Shown here one piece after another: positions 20,807 to 33,252 of a stretch of 64,000 nt of DNA. The stretch is from Clitopilus passeckerianus (taxonomy: Eukaryota > Basidiomycota > Agaricomycetes > Agaricales > Entolomataceae), in contig CALYLX010000159.1 of NCBI GenBank assembly GCA_944990035.1, positions 1,364,001 through 1,428,000 of the forward strand. The letters are read 5' to 3'. The position numbers and the translations under genes are program-made. Under the pieces are notes generated by a model. That model saw nothing but the letters and a program-made list of their open reading frames with translations. It was not told where the DNA came from and made no database searches. Within the stretch, counting starts at the first letter, position 1, and every line of letters begins with the position of its first letter.

Positions 20807-23530
20807 TTATCCACAGAACTCGTTTCCGGGGCATCCAATGGCGGTTCCGTAGAGACCACCATCGACCTTGGCGATAGCGAGCAGGGCTTGGAAGACGCCA
20901 CCAAGACCCTCACCGGCAAGGAGACCGGCAGAAAGAGCGAACATGTACATGTCGTAGCCTGCTGGGTTCCTCTTCAACCAGAAGTAGTTGACGGAAGAAC
21001 CAACGGCCATGGCAATGGAGTAGAAGACTTGAGGAACAACAAAAGCGAGACCGATGGCGTTCTGAGATCATTGTGAGCGAACGTTGTCTGAATCATGTTA
21101 GAATAGATGCTTACCCAGTTGGGAATGTAACCCCAGTATTGCTTGGGAACGAAGAACTTCCTGATGATCAAAGTGAGGACACTAGCAATGCCGAGACCGA
21201 TGGCAGTGTATCCGGACGAAGGAGGAATAGGAAGCTTGGGGGATGCGACGGCAATAGCGACGGCGGACCAGGCGGCGACAGAGGGAGCACCGTATGTGCA
21301 AGCACCATCATCAGGGGGGTCACTATAGGACATCAAAGGGTCAGGTTGAGAAATGAGTACTAGTAGGAAAGAACGTACATGATACAAGGGGATGCCTTGG
21401 TGAAGAGAATGAACAATCCTACGGACAGGAAGACGGCAACGACGGAGCCGCAGAGCTGGGCGATGAACTGATTCCTGGGCTTGGCGCGAAGGAGGTAACC
21501 AGTCTTAAGATCACCAGTCATATCAGAGGCCTGTGCAGCAGCACCAGCGGCAACGACACCAGCAGTCAAGTTGAGACTCCTGGCGGGGTTGGTATCGAGG
21601 CCGGCACCCTTGGCGACACCTCCGAAAATGAGCTGGGTAGCCTTTGCGACGGTGGAGACGGGGTTAACGTCGGTCTGACCAGAGGATTGGACGCCGATGA
21701 AAGAGAACAGGAAACCAAGAATGAGAGCGAGGATAGCTTCACCAACGTTCAAGCTGAACTGGGTGGCCAGAAGGGCGCAGGACATGATGGTGACAACGAC
21801 GAGGCCAATGCCCCACCATGCGGGAGGAATGCGGTCTTCGATGGGGGTCTGATCTTCGTCATCGGGGTCTAGCTCGCCGCGCTTGAACCAGCCGACGGGG
21901 TTGAGGCTCTCTTTCTTAATAGACATGAGACCGGGGAGGATGCTGAGGATGACGTCGGTGAAAGAGTACAACAACATGATTAGGACACCAGGCCAGAGGA
22001 GCCAATAACGGGGAGAAGGTGTGGTGATATACTTCTCAGGGTCCGAGAAAGAGAGTCCTTGATAAGAAATGAGGGGAAATTCCTCGGAGATGGGAACACC
22101 GAAAGCGAGTCCGTTCTTAACGAGTGAGGGGGCGACTAAGTTTTCACGTCAGTTGAAAGTTTTGAACGAAACTAATGAGCTTCTTACTGATTCCCCATGC
22201 AAGGATGGATCCACCAAAGAAACTCCAGGAGGCATTGAGACCTGAAAGCATACCAGCGCCGTAGAAAGCGGGAGTGACTGGAGAAACCATGTAAGTTGCA
22301 TATCTCTGATGAGTAGGAGTAAATCAAACGTACACTCAATCCACCAGCCGTAGTTATCAAGGGAGATGATGCTGGTGAAACCAAGGCGGTAAAGAGTCCA
22401 GCCTATGTGCCAGTCGTACAGGATACCGGGAGCATAGCCGGTCATAACCTTGAACACGAAGGTAGCAGCGAAGGAGCTGAGAAGCATCATGGACTTCTTC
22501 TTTGCTGCAATGGCACCAGACTTGCCATGGTGGAGGGCACGAATGGTATAGGCCTACGTCATGCCATGTCAGGGTCCGGTATGCAGATCAGGGACAAACG
22601 AGATTGACTTACAGTGGCGGCAGGGGTAGGGAAAGTGAGTTTCTGCTTGACGATGTAGTACTTGCGGAGAGGAATGACGAAGAATACACCAAAGAAACCA
22701 GCGGTCACGGTGAGTGCGATAAGTTTACCGGTATCTTGCTGAGGCAGGGGTGAGAGCAAGTGCAGACGGTACATAGCGGGGACAGCCGAGACGAAGATAA
22801 TACCGAGGCCTCCGGCAGCTATTGAACATGAGTGTCAGAAAACCTGGGTCAAAGGGGCGCAAATTCAATCTACGAACCGGTGGCAGCACTAGGTGAATGA
22901 ATAGCCGGTAAGTATACGGGTACCCCGGGATCGGATGGATGATCTTACCTTTGAACTGTACAATTTTCCTTCGGACCGAAGGTACCACCGAGGAAGCGGC
23001 CAAGGAGGCCAGATTGAGGCAGGATTGTAGAGAGGGGTTTCAGGATAGCGAAACCGAAGATAGCACCGAAAAGTTGAGGACCAAAGGTGAAGCCAGTTTT
23101 GAGACCAAGATAGATGTTTGATGCGCCGACTGTGCAGGAGAGAATGGAGAAAGGACGCCAAGCGCATGGTCAGCGGCTGATGGATTACCGGAAGGGGAAG
23201 GAAACTGACCAACTGCACCAAGACAACATCCAACAAAGACAGCTCTATGGAACCCATGAGGCTGAATGTATGGGCGTGAGATTAGGTGGGACAAACCTGA
23301 AAGTGAGCTGGTGGGTCTCTTCGGGAGCAAGGGGATCGATGGGGAACGGCTTTGTGCTGTAAGAAGTGAGCGGCGAGGTATCAAGAGGTCGATGGAATGA
23401 CCTACACATCATGGTCATCGTAGGTGTCCTCTTTCTCTTCGAAAGCCTGAACCTCTGAGTCCGAAGCGTTCACAGGGTTCTTCTCATCTGTGTAGGATGG
23501 AGAACGACGAGTCAGTTGCTCGGTTGCCAT
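20807..23530 (-). CDS. OPT-superfamily oligopeptide transporter
   Basis: Eleven exons in coding order: 23530-23406, 23356-23297, 23244-23210, 23129-22949, 22888-22878, 22818-22613, 22553-22334, 22277-22188, 22135-21379, 21322-21115, 21061-20807. The total is 2148 nt, 715 residues. An acidic cytosolic N-terminus (SEVQAFEEKEDTYDDHD) precedes about 15 hydrophobic helices. Family-type segments include GASNIYLGLKTGFTFGPQLF, FYGAGMLSGLNASWSFFGG, QASDMTGDLKTGYLLRAKPR and LIIRKFFVPKQYWGYIPNW. The pattern is closest to the fungal branch related to yellow-stripe-like carriers, which take up small peptides or metal-chelator complexes by proton symport at the plasma membrane. The substrate cannot be read from sequence. 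An 11-nt exon (22878-22888) is required to read QSAATAAGGLGII. The 5' end lies next to a 1.8-kb gene-free stretch that should hold its promoter. Confidence 0.93.
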
Positions 23531-25367
23531 TGTTGCCTAAGGGGACTCTGCTGTCGACGTTGAGCAGCTAGGGCCTGGACTTCCCGTTCACAACGCACAA
23601 GGAGTGGTGGGTTGGTGAATGAGAGGAAAGAAGCATGCGCTGAGAGTGTGGAGGTATTTCAATGGATTCGATAGAGATCCGGATGGGGAGAGACCCGACT
23701 GGCTAGCCGAGAATTAACTTCTCGAGGATCAGAACAAGCATATGGGTAGGAACCTGAAGGTACGTGTATCATCCCCGGATGGGAGGAGCCATCTGGTCTC
23801 ATGAGCGTTTGTCAGGTGGAAATGACAAGCCACCCTGATCGGAGCACAAGAGATAGTCAATTGCCGACTGCATTTGTGGAGACGGAGTACCCATGCCATA
23901 GTTGTGGTGTAGGTGGCGATGATATCTGGGCGACCATTAAGGCAGTTGGTTCCGCTAAGCACATGGTAGATGCAGGGGTGGCGTTTACTTGAGATCCCAG
24001 TGTATGAATAAAGGTTTGCAGCTGGTTTCCGCTCAATTCCACTGACTCCTGCCTAACGTCAGAAAATTTTGGACATTCACCGACCTACCGCCCCAATAAC
24101 GAGTCAAGCCGTTATCTTGCATAATTGACTTGAAATGTTTGACCGGGCGATCGGTATTCGTAGATAGCACGAGTAGCACGTTGTAGCACGTCTTATCACG
24201 GGCGACAATGCCAATAACAACGCGGGTTTGATTGCCAGTCGGGTACGGCGCATCACGAAATTAAACGTCGAGAGCTCTTGCCAGCGTTTCTGGCGATGAA
24301 GGGCAACAGAGGAACGTATCAGAAGGTATCCACATGCAAACTGTCAGACAGAAACACGCAGAACCCTGTTGAACCCTGTCGACACTTTCGCTTTATTCTT
24401 CGAACACGTCCGCTTCATGCCTTTCCACACATTAGAAGATGGTTACCCCGGTCGAAGTGCGCAAAGTGAAGGAAGGCACACGACCGTGAGGAAGATAGTT
24501 ACAGTTGCTTGCAGACCATGTGGGAACCCAACATTCTAATCAATCGTTTCCCCGATTCAAGCGAGCCAACAACACAAATATGCTCCCTCTAATACAAATG
24601 CTCTCTGAATCGATATGATATCTCTGGCCGGGTCTTGAGGGTGAAAGATAGTGAATACTTCAGGCACACACAGAGTTGCCAAGGCTTTTCGCAATTCCCT
24701 TCGCGCAGATCTTGAGAGCAAGTGTGAAAATCTGGGAGGTTCCTCACATGTCAAAACAACTCTTCCACCAGCACATGAGCAGCAAACATCTCAACATCAA
24801 CTGTCAAGGAATGCCTGGAATGACTCTATTTGGCCCCGTGCATTCAGTTGGTGTAGATAACCATGACCCAAAGTAGTGGCTAACAAGCGAGGTGATTGGA
24901 CACCTCAGCGACTGGACGGACCTCAGTCACTGGCAGCCGGTAAGCAAAGGGGCTCTATCATTCTGCAGCATGGTCGGTCTGGGGTAGTTTGCCCGAACGA
25001 GAGTCTGGACACCTCCAATGAAGCGATCGTCCCCGTAAATTTCGCAATTATCAGATCTGAAGATATATTTTCAGCCCCTCTGCCGCGTATTTGACAAGAT
25101 CACATTGAATGAGACCACACAGCCGAAAGTCAATCACAAGCTTGAGGAGCGAAAAACACTCCAGAGGCTTCCAGATTGGCCGGCATCCATGATCCATCCA
25201 CAATCCACAAGCCTTGGTTCCTGGAAGACACCAGAGCTCCCGGAGCCACCAATGACATGGCATTCAACCCATTTTATTGTAACCCATGACCAAGTCCCAT
25301 CGTACATGAATAAGGACAAAATAGAGAAGAAAAATATGACACCGCCCTCCAGGAAACAGAAGAAAAA
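23531..25367. other. Intergenic, 1.8 kb
   Basis: Upstream of the OPT gene and downstream of the Get5-like gene. No family-like frame was found on either strand. A small GTAGCACG-type repetition occurs at 24170-24200. It probably contains the OPT promoter. Confidence 0.5.
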
Positions 25368-26845
25368 TTATGTCCCTGCCATTCCAACGATGCCGACTGT
25401 ATCGCGAATTTTCGCAATTTGGTTAGGAGTCAGTGACCCCTTTGAAGCACGGAAGAAGTTCTCGAAAGCGAGAAGAGCGTCGGATTCCGTTGTGAACTCG
25501 GTTCTAGAGATAGCATTTACAGATTAGCGTTCAGTTCAATCGTTTCTGACCGCGTAAGGAGAGAATGGGGGAGATGACAGAATCGAGTAACTAGTAAGGG
25601 GAAAAGAAGCACAACAAACTGTTCCGGCGGGAAATCTGGGGATACCGAGAACTCAAGGATGATCATGAAAACCTTCGCTGCTCGATTACTGTCTTGGGCA
25701 GAAAGCGAGATACAAGGGAATCAGAGGATCGGCCGGTTGCACATGGACGCATCGACCACGAGAACACAAGCAAGGGGGAGGGGTACGAGTTCAAACAACC
25801 CATTGACCAGATAAAGGATATTGAGTGAGGTCACTTACTTGAGGAATGCATATAACCGCTGCCAGAACTCGGGTTTGGCGATTGAAACGCCGAAGGTCGA
25901 TGTGTCCTCTGCTTGAGATGGGCTCGGTATCCTATCCAGTGTCAACAAAATGTCTTTCTCTGGAGCACCTGGCGACTCATGCGATGGAGATGGAGATAAG
26001 ACCACAGATGGGATGCGTGAGTGGCCCTTGCGGCCTGAGGAACCGAGGTCCAAAGATTCAGGTTTGTTGTCCGAAGGCATAGAGGCTGCTGGAATAGGGG
26101 CAGGTGTAGCAATCTTTGGTTTGGATGGGTCCCAATCGAAGCCTGGTTTCACGACGAGGTTAACGGTGTCTCCGTCCTTGACACTGTATTCTTGCAAGAG
26201 CTTTGAATCTGCGAGAGCTTTCCCTTTCAGTAGGAGGCGTTGGGCGTCTGCGGGTGGGGCCGAAGACTGTTCTGCGAGCTGAGATTTGATAGAGACAATA
26301 CTGTCTGTAGGTTGGACAGAGATGGTGTAGGAAGCAGGAGGTTTGAGGGATTTAAAGGTTATTGAGATGGGGGCTGTGCGTCGTTATTGGCATTGGGAGG
26401 ACAATTATCGGGTATGCGCAATTGTGACCAATACGATCGATTATAGAAGAACATCGAGGGCCAGACAAGACGACGAAGGCATGCAGAAGACACATTTTTG
26501 ATTAGCGAGAGATTGAAGGTCCACAACTGAATACACCCATACCAGATGAAGACGTTGAGGCTGTGGCGTTCTCAGGCGATCTCCGTGAAGGAGGAGGCGG
26601 TAAAGGGATCTAACCAGCAAACAGATGAAATAGTGAGTTCTTCTCGAAATTCTCCTTTTCACAGCAAAATAACCATATCGAAACAGGCTGATCGTTGCCA
26701 AGATTTTAGTACTTACTGGCAGAATAGGAGCTCTCTTGAGCCAGTTCTGCAGTGGTTGTTGGTAGTCATCCGAGAAAGCTACAGGCTGCGTTGATATCGT
26801 GCTCAAGAAAGTCTTAGCGAACGCCTGCTCGGCTTGCTGGGCCAT
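25368..26845 (-). CDS. Get5/Mdy2-like ubiquitin-like protein of the GET pathway
   Basis: Four exons in coding order (26845-26717, 26609-26543, 26373-25839, 25503-25368), 288 residues. The N-terminus FAKTFLSTISTQPVAF followed by APILP matches the Get4-binding region of fungal Get5. A Pro/Ser linker leads to a ubiquitin-like domain (ISITFKSLKPPASYTISVQP, SIVSIKSQLAEQS, DAQRLLLKGKALADSKLLQEY, GDTVNLVV, about residues 66-140). A disordered Ser/Pro linker is followed by a C-terminal helical part (FWQRLYAFLK...LLAFENFFRASKGSLTPNQI) in the position of the dimerisation domain. In yeast, Get5 with Get4 links Sgt2-bound tail-anchored proteins to the Get3 ATPase in the cytosol. The C-terminal region is longer than in yeast. 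An ordinary UBL protein is the main alternative. Confidence 0.78.
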
Positions 26846-27016
26846 GCTGCTGCGGTAATGTAAGAGAAATGAAAGTACGCGTTTACGATTCTAGGCGATG
26901 CCAGATGGTAGAGCGTGACACTGGAGTCGCTGACGTCCAGATCACGAGACGTGATGACGTGACAATTTCTGACCTTCCGAACCTCAACTCTCCGAAGTCC
27001 AGCTGGTAAGAATACA

Positions 27017-27652
27017 ATGGCAGTAAGTTTCTTTTTGAAACCGTTCTAAGAACAAGGAAGGCTAACTTGCTGTTTGCAGTCAGGATTCGGTTTGGGCGGA
27101 GGTATGTCGACCTTGCTATGCCGTTCTTATAAGGATTTTGAACGACAACCATCAAATCATTAGGTCGTTCACGGTGCTTCACATACTGGCAAGAATTCCA
27201 GAAGGTCAACTTCGCAAAAGCTTTCTGCTTGTTCTTCAGACTTACGATAGCGCTGTAGTGCTACGCACAGACAGATAACCCAACACAATGCAAACCCCAA
27301 TCTGACGACTACCTCGAGTGCCTTCACCACCCCAAAGAGGTCCGTACCCTTGCTTATTCCAGTGTCCCGCAAGCTGACCATGCCCTCATGCTTGTCATTT
27401 CTCTCTTTAATCTGCTGCCTCTTGGCATACATACACTGCCTGTCGCCTGTGGAACCTGTTAACCCTCTGCGCTTTCCCATATCCTTCGTCCTCACCCAAA
27501 AGGTTTCTCGAGCCAAAGCCGTTCAGGACGAATTTATTCGCAAGGCAGAAGCAAGCGCGAAGGAAGGTCGAAAGACCGCAGACGTTCTGTCTGAGGGCGT
27601 CATAGTAGGCCTCGGATTGATCAAACAGAACACAGAAGGGAGCTCGAAATAG
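27017..27652 (+). CDS. NADH:ubiquinone oxidoreductase subunit NDUFS5 (15 kDa, CX9C)
   Basis: Five exons (27017-27022, 27080-27101, 27164-27204, 27259-27339, 27503-27652) give 99 residues. The start MASGFGLGGGRSRCF and the twin CX9C motif (Cys14/Cys24 and Cys34/Cys44, ending DDYLECLHHPKE) are diagnostic of this accessory subunit of complex I, which folds in the mitochondrial intermembrane space through the Mia40 disulfide relay. There is no cleavable presequence, as expected. The C-terminal helix (AKAVQDEFIRKAEASAKEG) continues beyond the usual end. The first coding exon is just ATG GCA (6 nt). The last intron ends in AAG rather than CAG/TAG, which is acceptable but the least certain junction. 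The gene is divergent from the Get5-like gene, 171 bases away, so they probably share a promoter region. Confidence 0.88.
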
Positions 27653-28259
27653 AACTACAGTTGCCTCTTTTCCACCATACGCTTTGGAATATAATCTAGA
27701 TTCAGCGTTCGCCATGCTCAGGGCTGTCTTCAAGGCATTATACGCCGCCTACTTATCCCTGTTCCAACATGGCCTCCTGGAGTGGCACACTCGGAGCTGA
27801 CATGTCCTTGTCGGTCTCCGAGTTACGTTGGTTATACATCTATCCCTGCCCTTGCAAAGGAAAGGGTCCACAATTTATCACTCGTATTCAGGATCGAAAG
27901 GGCTGCTGAGTGGACCACGCATAGCCGGCTTGGTGGGTCGGGTTATCTAGGTGTTGGTGCTGCACTCAGACAGATTGGTCAAATGAGTGGATGCCGAGTC
28001 GGGGCGAAGTTCCTTTGTTCAACAGCCGGTGAGGAGCTGGTATTACGGGCGCGTGGACCTCGAAAGCATATTTCTCGTGCATCTTCATCAAGGCTACATG
28101 GAAGACAACTTTGATATTGTCATTTGATAGTCTGCAAGTAGAGTGATACAACAACAATGAAGCAATATAATGATAACTAATTACGTTTTGCGCGTTACAA
28201 ATACAAATGATGCCCGTAGCGTATCGTAGCGTAGAGTCGTAGAAAGTTTAAATGTATAA
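27653..28259. other. Intergenic between convergent genes
   Basis: 3' flanks of NDUFS5 and the single-span membrane protein. The frames present are short and unlike any family I know. Confidence 0.5.
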
Positions 28260-29268
28260 TCATGAAGGGTGGCAATAGGAAGAAGGTACGGAGGACGAAG
28301 CTGCTGGTGATGATGGAACAGGCATCCTCCCGATTTCATACGGCACTTGGGTGAGCCCAAACTCGTACACCTGCCTCGAGCTTGAGCATTCTCCATGTGC
28401 CACGTTGCAGGGCATAGCAATCATAGTCGTAACCTGTATCATCGTAGGGTCTGGTACATCTTTCGTCCCCCCGAGGCCCTTTTCTTCCTCTCCCAATACT
28501 TTCAAGGCGGCAGCCTGATTACTGCTTGAATTGGAACTACGGCGCCGACGGAATCTCGTGATCCATGATGATATTTGCAAGGGGTCGATGTAATGTGGTG
28601 GAACAGGGGATGGAGATGCTGATGTTGAAACTGGGACTGGGACAGGAGCTGGAGGGGGTATTCCATGCTCCTCGTCCTTCTCAGGCTTGTCAGATACGAC
28701 GGCGGCAGAAAGCGGCTGTAGAAGAGAACCAGAGTGTCAGTATTCAGTCGTGCTGTCTAATTGCAGGAGGGTAAAGGATCCGATACGGGACACCAGGAGG
28801 GAGAGGCGTTAGATGTAAACTCACCACTATTGACCGCCAGGAGTCCCATCGAGTCTGCGCTTTTGGTGCTAGCCACGGTTCAGCATACGATGGCTCCACA
28901 GGTGCTTGCCCACGATCCAGCCTCATGCCCCACATCGGTTGTTGTAGTCCAGCCGCCCGCCGAGCCATGAGTCTTCTTCGTGAGACGCATCCACACCCCA
29001 AAAAGATAGCCAGAAGGACCACAAAGGTGATCAAGAATCCAAAGAAGTAGTTGGCGCTGTTGCTGAATGTACTGTTGTTACCGCCATCGTCGTCGCCACC
29101 GCTATTGGTCGGAAAGGTCGAAGGCGAAAGAGATGTAATCGAGCTGCTAGCTGACGAGAAGAGAGTGCTTGACGAGGATATGAAGCTAGAAGAGGTGGAT
29201 GACGTCGACGGCGTTGTTCCCGTCGTTGTTATCTGTGTCGCTGTCGGCGACGGCGTCGGCGTGGCCAT
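28260..29268 (-). CDS. Single-span membrane protein with Ser/Thr-rich ectodomain
   Basis: Two exons in coding order (29268-28825, 28715-28260) give 299 residues. Residues 1-75 are almost wholly Ser, Thr and Pro with Gly/Asp/Asn at the end, ideal for O-mannosylation. One hydrophobic helix (YFFGFLITFVVLLAIFLGCGC) is followed by a basic stop-transfer (SRRRLMARR). The remaining tail is cytosolic and disordered, with Pro-rich (GIPPPAPVPVPVST) and Arg-rich (ITRFRRRRSSN) patches. There is no clear signal peptide, so the helix is probably the signal anchor, with the Ser/Thr part outside. The layout resembles fungal wall-stress sensors, but no WSC or other named domain is present, so the function is not assigned. 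The gene is tail-to-head with the AA9 gene on the same strand. Confidence 0.62.
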
Positions 29269-29590
29269 TGCTGCAGATTCTTCAAGTTACGACGGTAAAC
29301 ATGGATTATACAGCGCGCAGAACCGGAATGTTTTTGTTTACATATCAATCTTATGAAGCACCGCACGGATGGAGTGGTGGGCTCGATTACCATATCCCGG
29401 ATGTTTGCTCCGAGACGGCGGGATCTATAAGTGGATGCCTCGAGGCTACTGCCCACTTGGTCCAAAGTGAATGAAAGAGCTTCTTCGATTGAAACAGGCA
29501 GACATGGAGTCAGGTATCATCATGAAACTATACTACAGTTTGGCACTAAGAACTCTGCGACGAATCCCTGCAAGTTTCGATTTCCATCCA

Positions 29591-30922
29591 TCATGCTTTG
29601 CCGATACCAGTCGCGCCCGGAGTTGGGAGTGCTGTGGGGACAGTAGAGGGCTGAAGTGCAGTATTCCAGGTGGCAGTCTTTGGCCAAGCCGTGGTGGCCA
29701 CCGGCGGGGTGGGGGTTGGGCCGTATGCAGTTGGGCCGGGGACTATGGTAATGCTGTGTGAGTCAAAGAAGCGAGGTAAACTAAGAATACACACGTTGAT
29801 AAGTCAACAGGCTCTGGTAAATGTTGATCAAAATACCGGGGTCGTTGGCGTTATAGGCGCCTGGATAAGATATGGTTAAATTTAGATGCACCTCTCGGAG
29901 GATTTCCTAGGCGTACCAGGGATTTTGACGGTAGGTGGCTTAGCTGAACCAGAACCGGAGACCTGGGGTCGAAATGTCGTCAGAGGTTGTCTACACGCCC
30001 GCAGCGGACATGCAACTTACGTTTACTTGGAAGCAGGCCGGGTAAAATCTGATTGTTGTGGAATGATTAGCTTTGCAGACTCAGATGGTAAGGCTGACTT
30101 ACTGTGCGCCACCGGCACCACTTGCCGAGTGAAGAGCTGTGCAGAGATATGTTAATCGTCACGTAGCAAGCCTTAGAGAGGCCAAGCGTACCAATTACTT
30201 CGGCACGGATCAGATAGTTTCCAGGTGCAATGTCCGACGGAATCTTGAAGGTGAAGTGACCGCAGTTATCCTGTATATTTGCAGTCAGAGGGGACAGTTA
30301 CATAGGCAAACCGAGAGAAACCCACATTCAATACTTGTGAGCCGAAGTAATCTGGGTTGTTTGATACAAGACCGGCCTGAGCGACCTTGAACCAATTGGC
30401 ATCAGCACCAACGGCGGTAGATGCATCGGAGACGGCAGCCATGTACGCCTATGGTGAGAGTCAGCTACCATGCGAGAGGAGGGCACAATGCTGGAACAGC
30501 GACTCACAAGGACAGGGCCAAAGTGGTTTCCGCCAATGGCTTCTTGGGCGCACGACCTATCGCCAGGCTGTTGATGCATTTCAACGGTCACCTCATCACC
30601 AGCTACACACCCGCAAACAGTCAAAAGACACGCTCAATATGGAGGATATCGACGTACCCTTGACTTCACAGATTTGTGAATTAGATGCTGCGCCGGCGTT
30701 GCAAGCAAGATCCTGGAGGACGTCTCAGCACAATTATGAACAAGCCCAGTGCCGTATGTAACCAACCGCGCTTGAAACGCTCGTAACGGGAGAATTGCTG
30801 GGCACCTTCCGGACGCATGAGCTTCCAGCATCGACACCGTTGATCCAGAACTCCTGAAAGGTGGCATGAGCTGAAACGACTCCAGCGAACGAAGCGGCAG
30901 CGGCGATAGAGGCAAAGCGCAT
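29591..30922 (-). CDS. AA9 lytic polysaccharide monooxygenase (secreted)
   Basis: Ten exons in coding order: 30922-30767, 30712-30658, 30602-30508, 30448-30335, 30270-30192, 30136-30103, 30048-30021, 29962-29917, 29860-29809, 29753-29591. The total is 822 nt, 273 residues. The 18-residue signal peptide ends just before His19, which becomes the N-terminal copper-binding His1. The second copper His is His97 (GGNHFGPV). The family pattern H-x8-Q-x-Y is complete (His169, Gln178, Tyr180). Cys56, Cys67, Cys88, Cys143 and Cys183 supply the disulfides. AA9 enzymes cleave cellulose or other beta-glucans oxidatively outside the cell with copper and O2 or H2O2. There is no CBM1. The protein ends in a Pro/Thr/Ala tail (TPTPPVATTAW onward) like a linker with nothing attached. 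Two adjacent donors fit exon 1. I chose the one giving PVTSVSSADLACN. Confidence 0.95.
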
Positions 30923-31520
30923 CCTGATTTGTAGGCTGAGGCAGAAAATTGGGAGACCTTGAGGAATTTCCGGGTGTTTCGTACTTTCTTAAATACCAGA
31001 CGTCAAATATTCTTAAGCTGCTTTGCGGCCTCTACAAGCAACCTTACGAGCCTAAACAACGGAAAAATTGGTCCAATGACGACGTTAGCAATTGCCTCAC
31101 AGCTTTGGCTTGGCGGCAGAGATGCCCGTAAGGCCGCAAGAAGTTTAGGGGGGTGGCTGTTGGTTGCTATCCCTTATCCACTGAGTCATACGTGCAGAAG
31201 ACGAAGCGACCAGGTTGAACCTCGGAATGGGACCAATGAAGAACGAGCGACGCTTGCTTGGTTCCGGAATTCCTCCAGACGACTCCACACTTTGTGGCGG
31301 AGCGATCAGATATCGACGGCTCACCCTGAAATGCCCAAATAGCTCACAGAAAAGTAAGAGTTAAGGCAAATGCAACCCATTTGCAGAGAATTCATTCATG
31401 TAGATTTCATAAAACAGTCTGCATGGAAAAGACGTACATAAGTATCACATATTGACAATAGGCTGAGGAAAACATGGGCGTTTATGGATATTACTTGCCG
31501 ATGTCAATAGACAGATTGTC
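30923..31520. other. AA9 upstream region
   Basis: Promoter side of the AA9 gene and 3' flank of the SRRM1-like gene. On the minus strand a TATTTAAG stretch near 30990 is TATA-like. No coding signal is convincing. Confidence 0.45.
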
Positions 31521-33252
31521 TTAAGCACCGGTGTCTTTTTCTTTCCTCGACCTCATGACCTTGTTCCTCAGAGCTTTTTCCTTTAGTTCATTTTCCCTCT
31601 TCTCGAGCTCCACATAAGGCCTCTCGTCGTCTGGTGATGCCATGGTTTCCTGTCGGCCCGGAGTGTCAGTAAAAATGATACAGAAATGACAATAACGGTA
31701 AGTGACGAACATCTGGTTCCCATCTGCTCTTTTTCCTTTCAGCATCCGCCCGGCCTTTGATCTTGAGTTCAGGGCCGGGACATCTGTCTGACTGTATGCG
31801 CTCGTGCCGGCGGGACGAAGGTCCCTGGTCATCACTAGCCCTGCTAGGGCTATATGTTCGAGAAATTCGTCCAGGAGACCTTTTGGAGGCATTAGGGCTG
31901 CTCCGGCGACGTGGTGACCGTGAGCCAGAGGGGCTCCTCCGGCGCCGGCGTGGGGGCGAGGCGCTTCGTCGTCGACCGTAACCCCGATCAGGTGAAGGGC
32001 TGCGGCTAGGAGACTGTGGTGGTCGAACGTCAGGGGACAACCGACGGCGCCGAGCAGGCGGGCCGCGACTATCCCTGCCTTTGCGCCTCCGTTGATCATT
32101 TTCACGTTCTCTATCTCGAGGCGCCGGAGAATGAGATAGAGAACGAGGTCGCCTGCGATTCACGGGAGGTGTTCGTGAAGGCGAGCGTGATGGAGACCGA
32201 GCAGGGGGTGATCTACGCCTTGTGGGAGGCGGTGAGCGTGAGTCACGTTCGAAGGAAGGAGAACGTCTGCGAGGGGGTGTCCGAGAGCGACGAGGAGAAC
32301 GAGCTCTCCGAGCTGGAGGAGGAGACCTGGAGCTTCGACCGCTGGAAGCAATAGAAGGAGATCTCCTGCGGGGAGGTGGACTCCTAGAGCCGCGTCGATA
32401 CGATGGTCCCTGTGGAAAACACCCTCAGTCACATAACTTTTTAGAAATGGTAATGGTTGACTTACCCCACCTGGACGGCCACCACCCCTTCCACCCCAAC
32501 CAGAATCCCTTGGTCGACCACCTCGATCATCACCATAACCTCCACCTCGACCCCTTCCACGACCTCTGCCTCTGAATCCTCCACGACCTCCCCGGTCACT
32601 GTCGCGTATCTCATCGAGCCTCATGCGACGGTCTCTCTCGTCTATGGCGCGTGTATCAGTGGCACGGGCGCGTCGCATCTCTTCTTTCTTTTCCTCAATG
32701 AAACTGCGTGGCACTCCCGTTACTTCTGACTGAGCTTCCAGAAGCAGTTTCCAAAGAGCAGACATGAAACCAGGTGTTTCTTTAGTCAAGAAACCTGTCA
32801 AATTTATTTGCATCCTCTTGGGATCAGGAGTCTGCAAAGACAACGATGAGTCGAAGGAAATGGTTATGCATAAATAAGCTCACCGGTTGAGACTCATCCT
32901 CTAGAAGACCCATAGCGTATTCAATCACAACTTCGTCCTCGAAACCAACCAACTCGACGACTTTTTTTGCAATCCAAGGTCTGATGACAGAAAGATTCAC
33001 TTTTCGCATATCCACCTATTCGTAGTACAAACTCAGCATTAGTTCAGTTACAACAGGGAATTAATCTAACCTTCTTGTCAAATTCTGCAGGAAACTTCAT
33101 GGACTTGAGCAGTTTGAGCTCCTTGTCAGAGAACCGCCTGTCTTGGTCGGCGGATGTCCCTTTGAAGAATCCTAAAGAGGAAGAACAAGCCCTTTGTAAG
33201 CCTTTGGCAGTCTTACAGTCTCCTTGAATGATGCCTCACCTGCGTCTGCCAT
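31521..33252 (-). CDS. SRRM1-like splicing coactivator (PWI domain plus RS domain)
   Basis: Six exons in coding order (33252-33240, 33171-33071, 33015-32884, 32831-32466, 32409-31711, 31649-31521), 1440 nt, 479 residues. After a start typical of the family (GFFKGTSADQDRRFSDKELK) comes a PWI domain (VNLSVIRPWIAKKVVELVGF, DEVVIEYAMGLLEDE, about residues 39-125), which binds nucleic acid. An acidic/Arg hinge (EEKKEEMRRARATD) and an RGG block (GRGRGRGRGGG) follow, then a long Arg/Ser domain (RSPSRTPP, RRRSASPPRRRRRSPSGS, SPRRRSSPN) that mediates contacts with other SR proteins in the nucleus. The last exon encodes the conserved acidic/basic coil VELEKRENELKEKALRNK. The 13-nt first exon (MADA) is confirmed by frame. 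SRRM1 acts in pre-mRNA splicing and 3'-end processing. Confidence 0.9.

Noticed and set aside
32280..32340. Apparent frame change in the RS domain of the SRRM1-like gene
   Set aside because: On re-reading the bases the RS frame is continuous. The change came from my own transcription slip.
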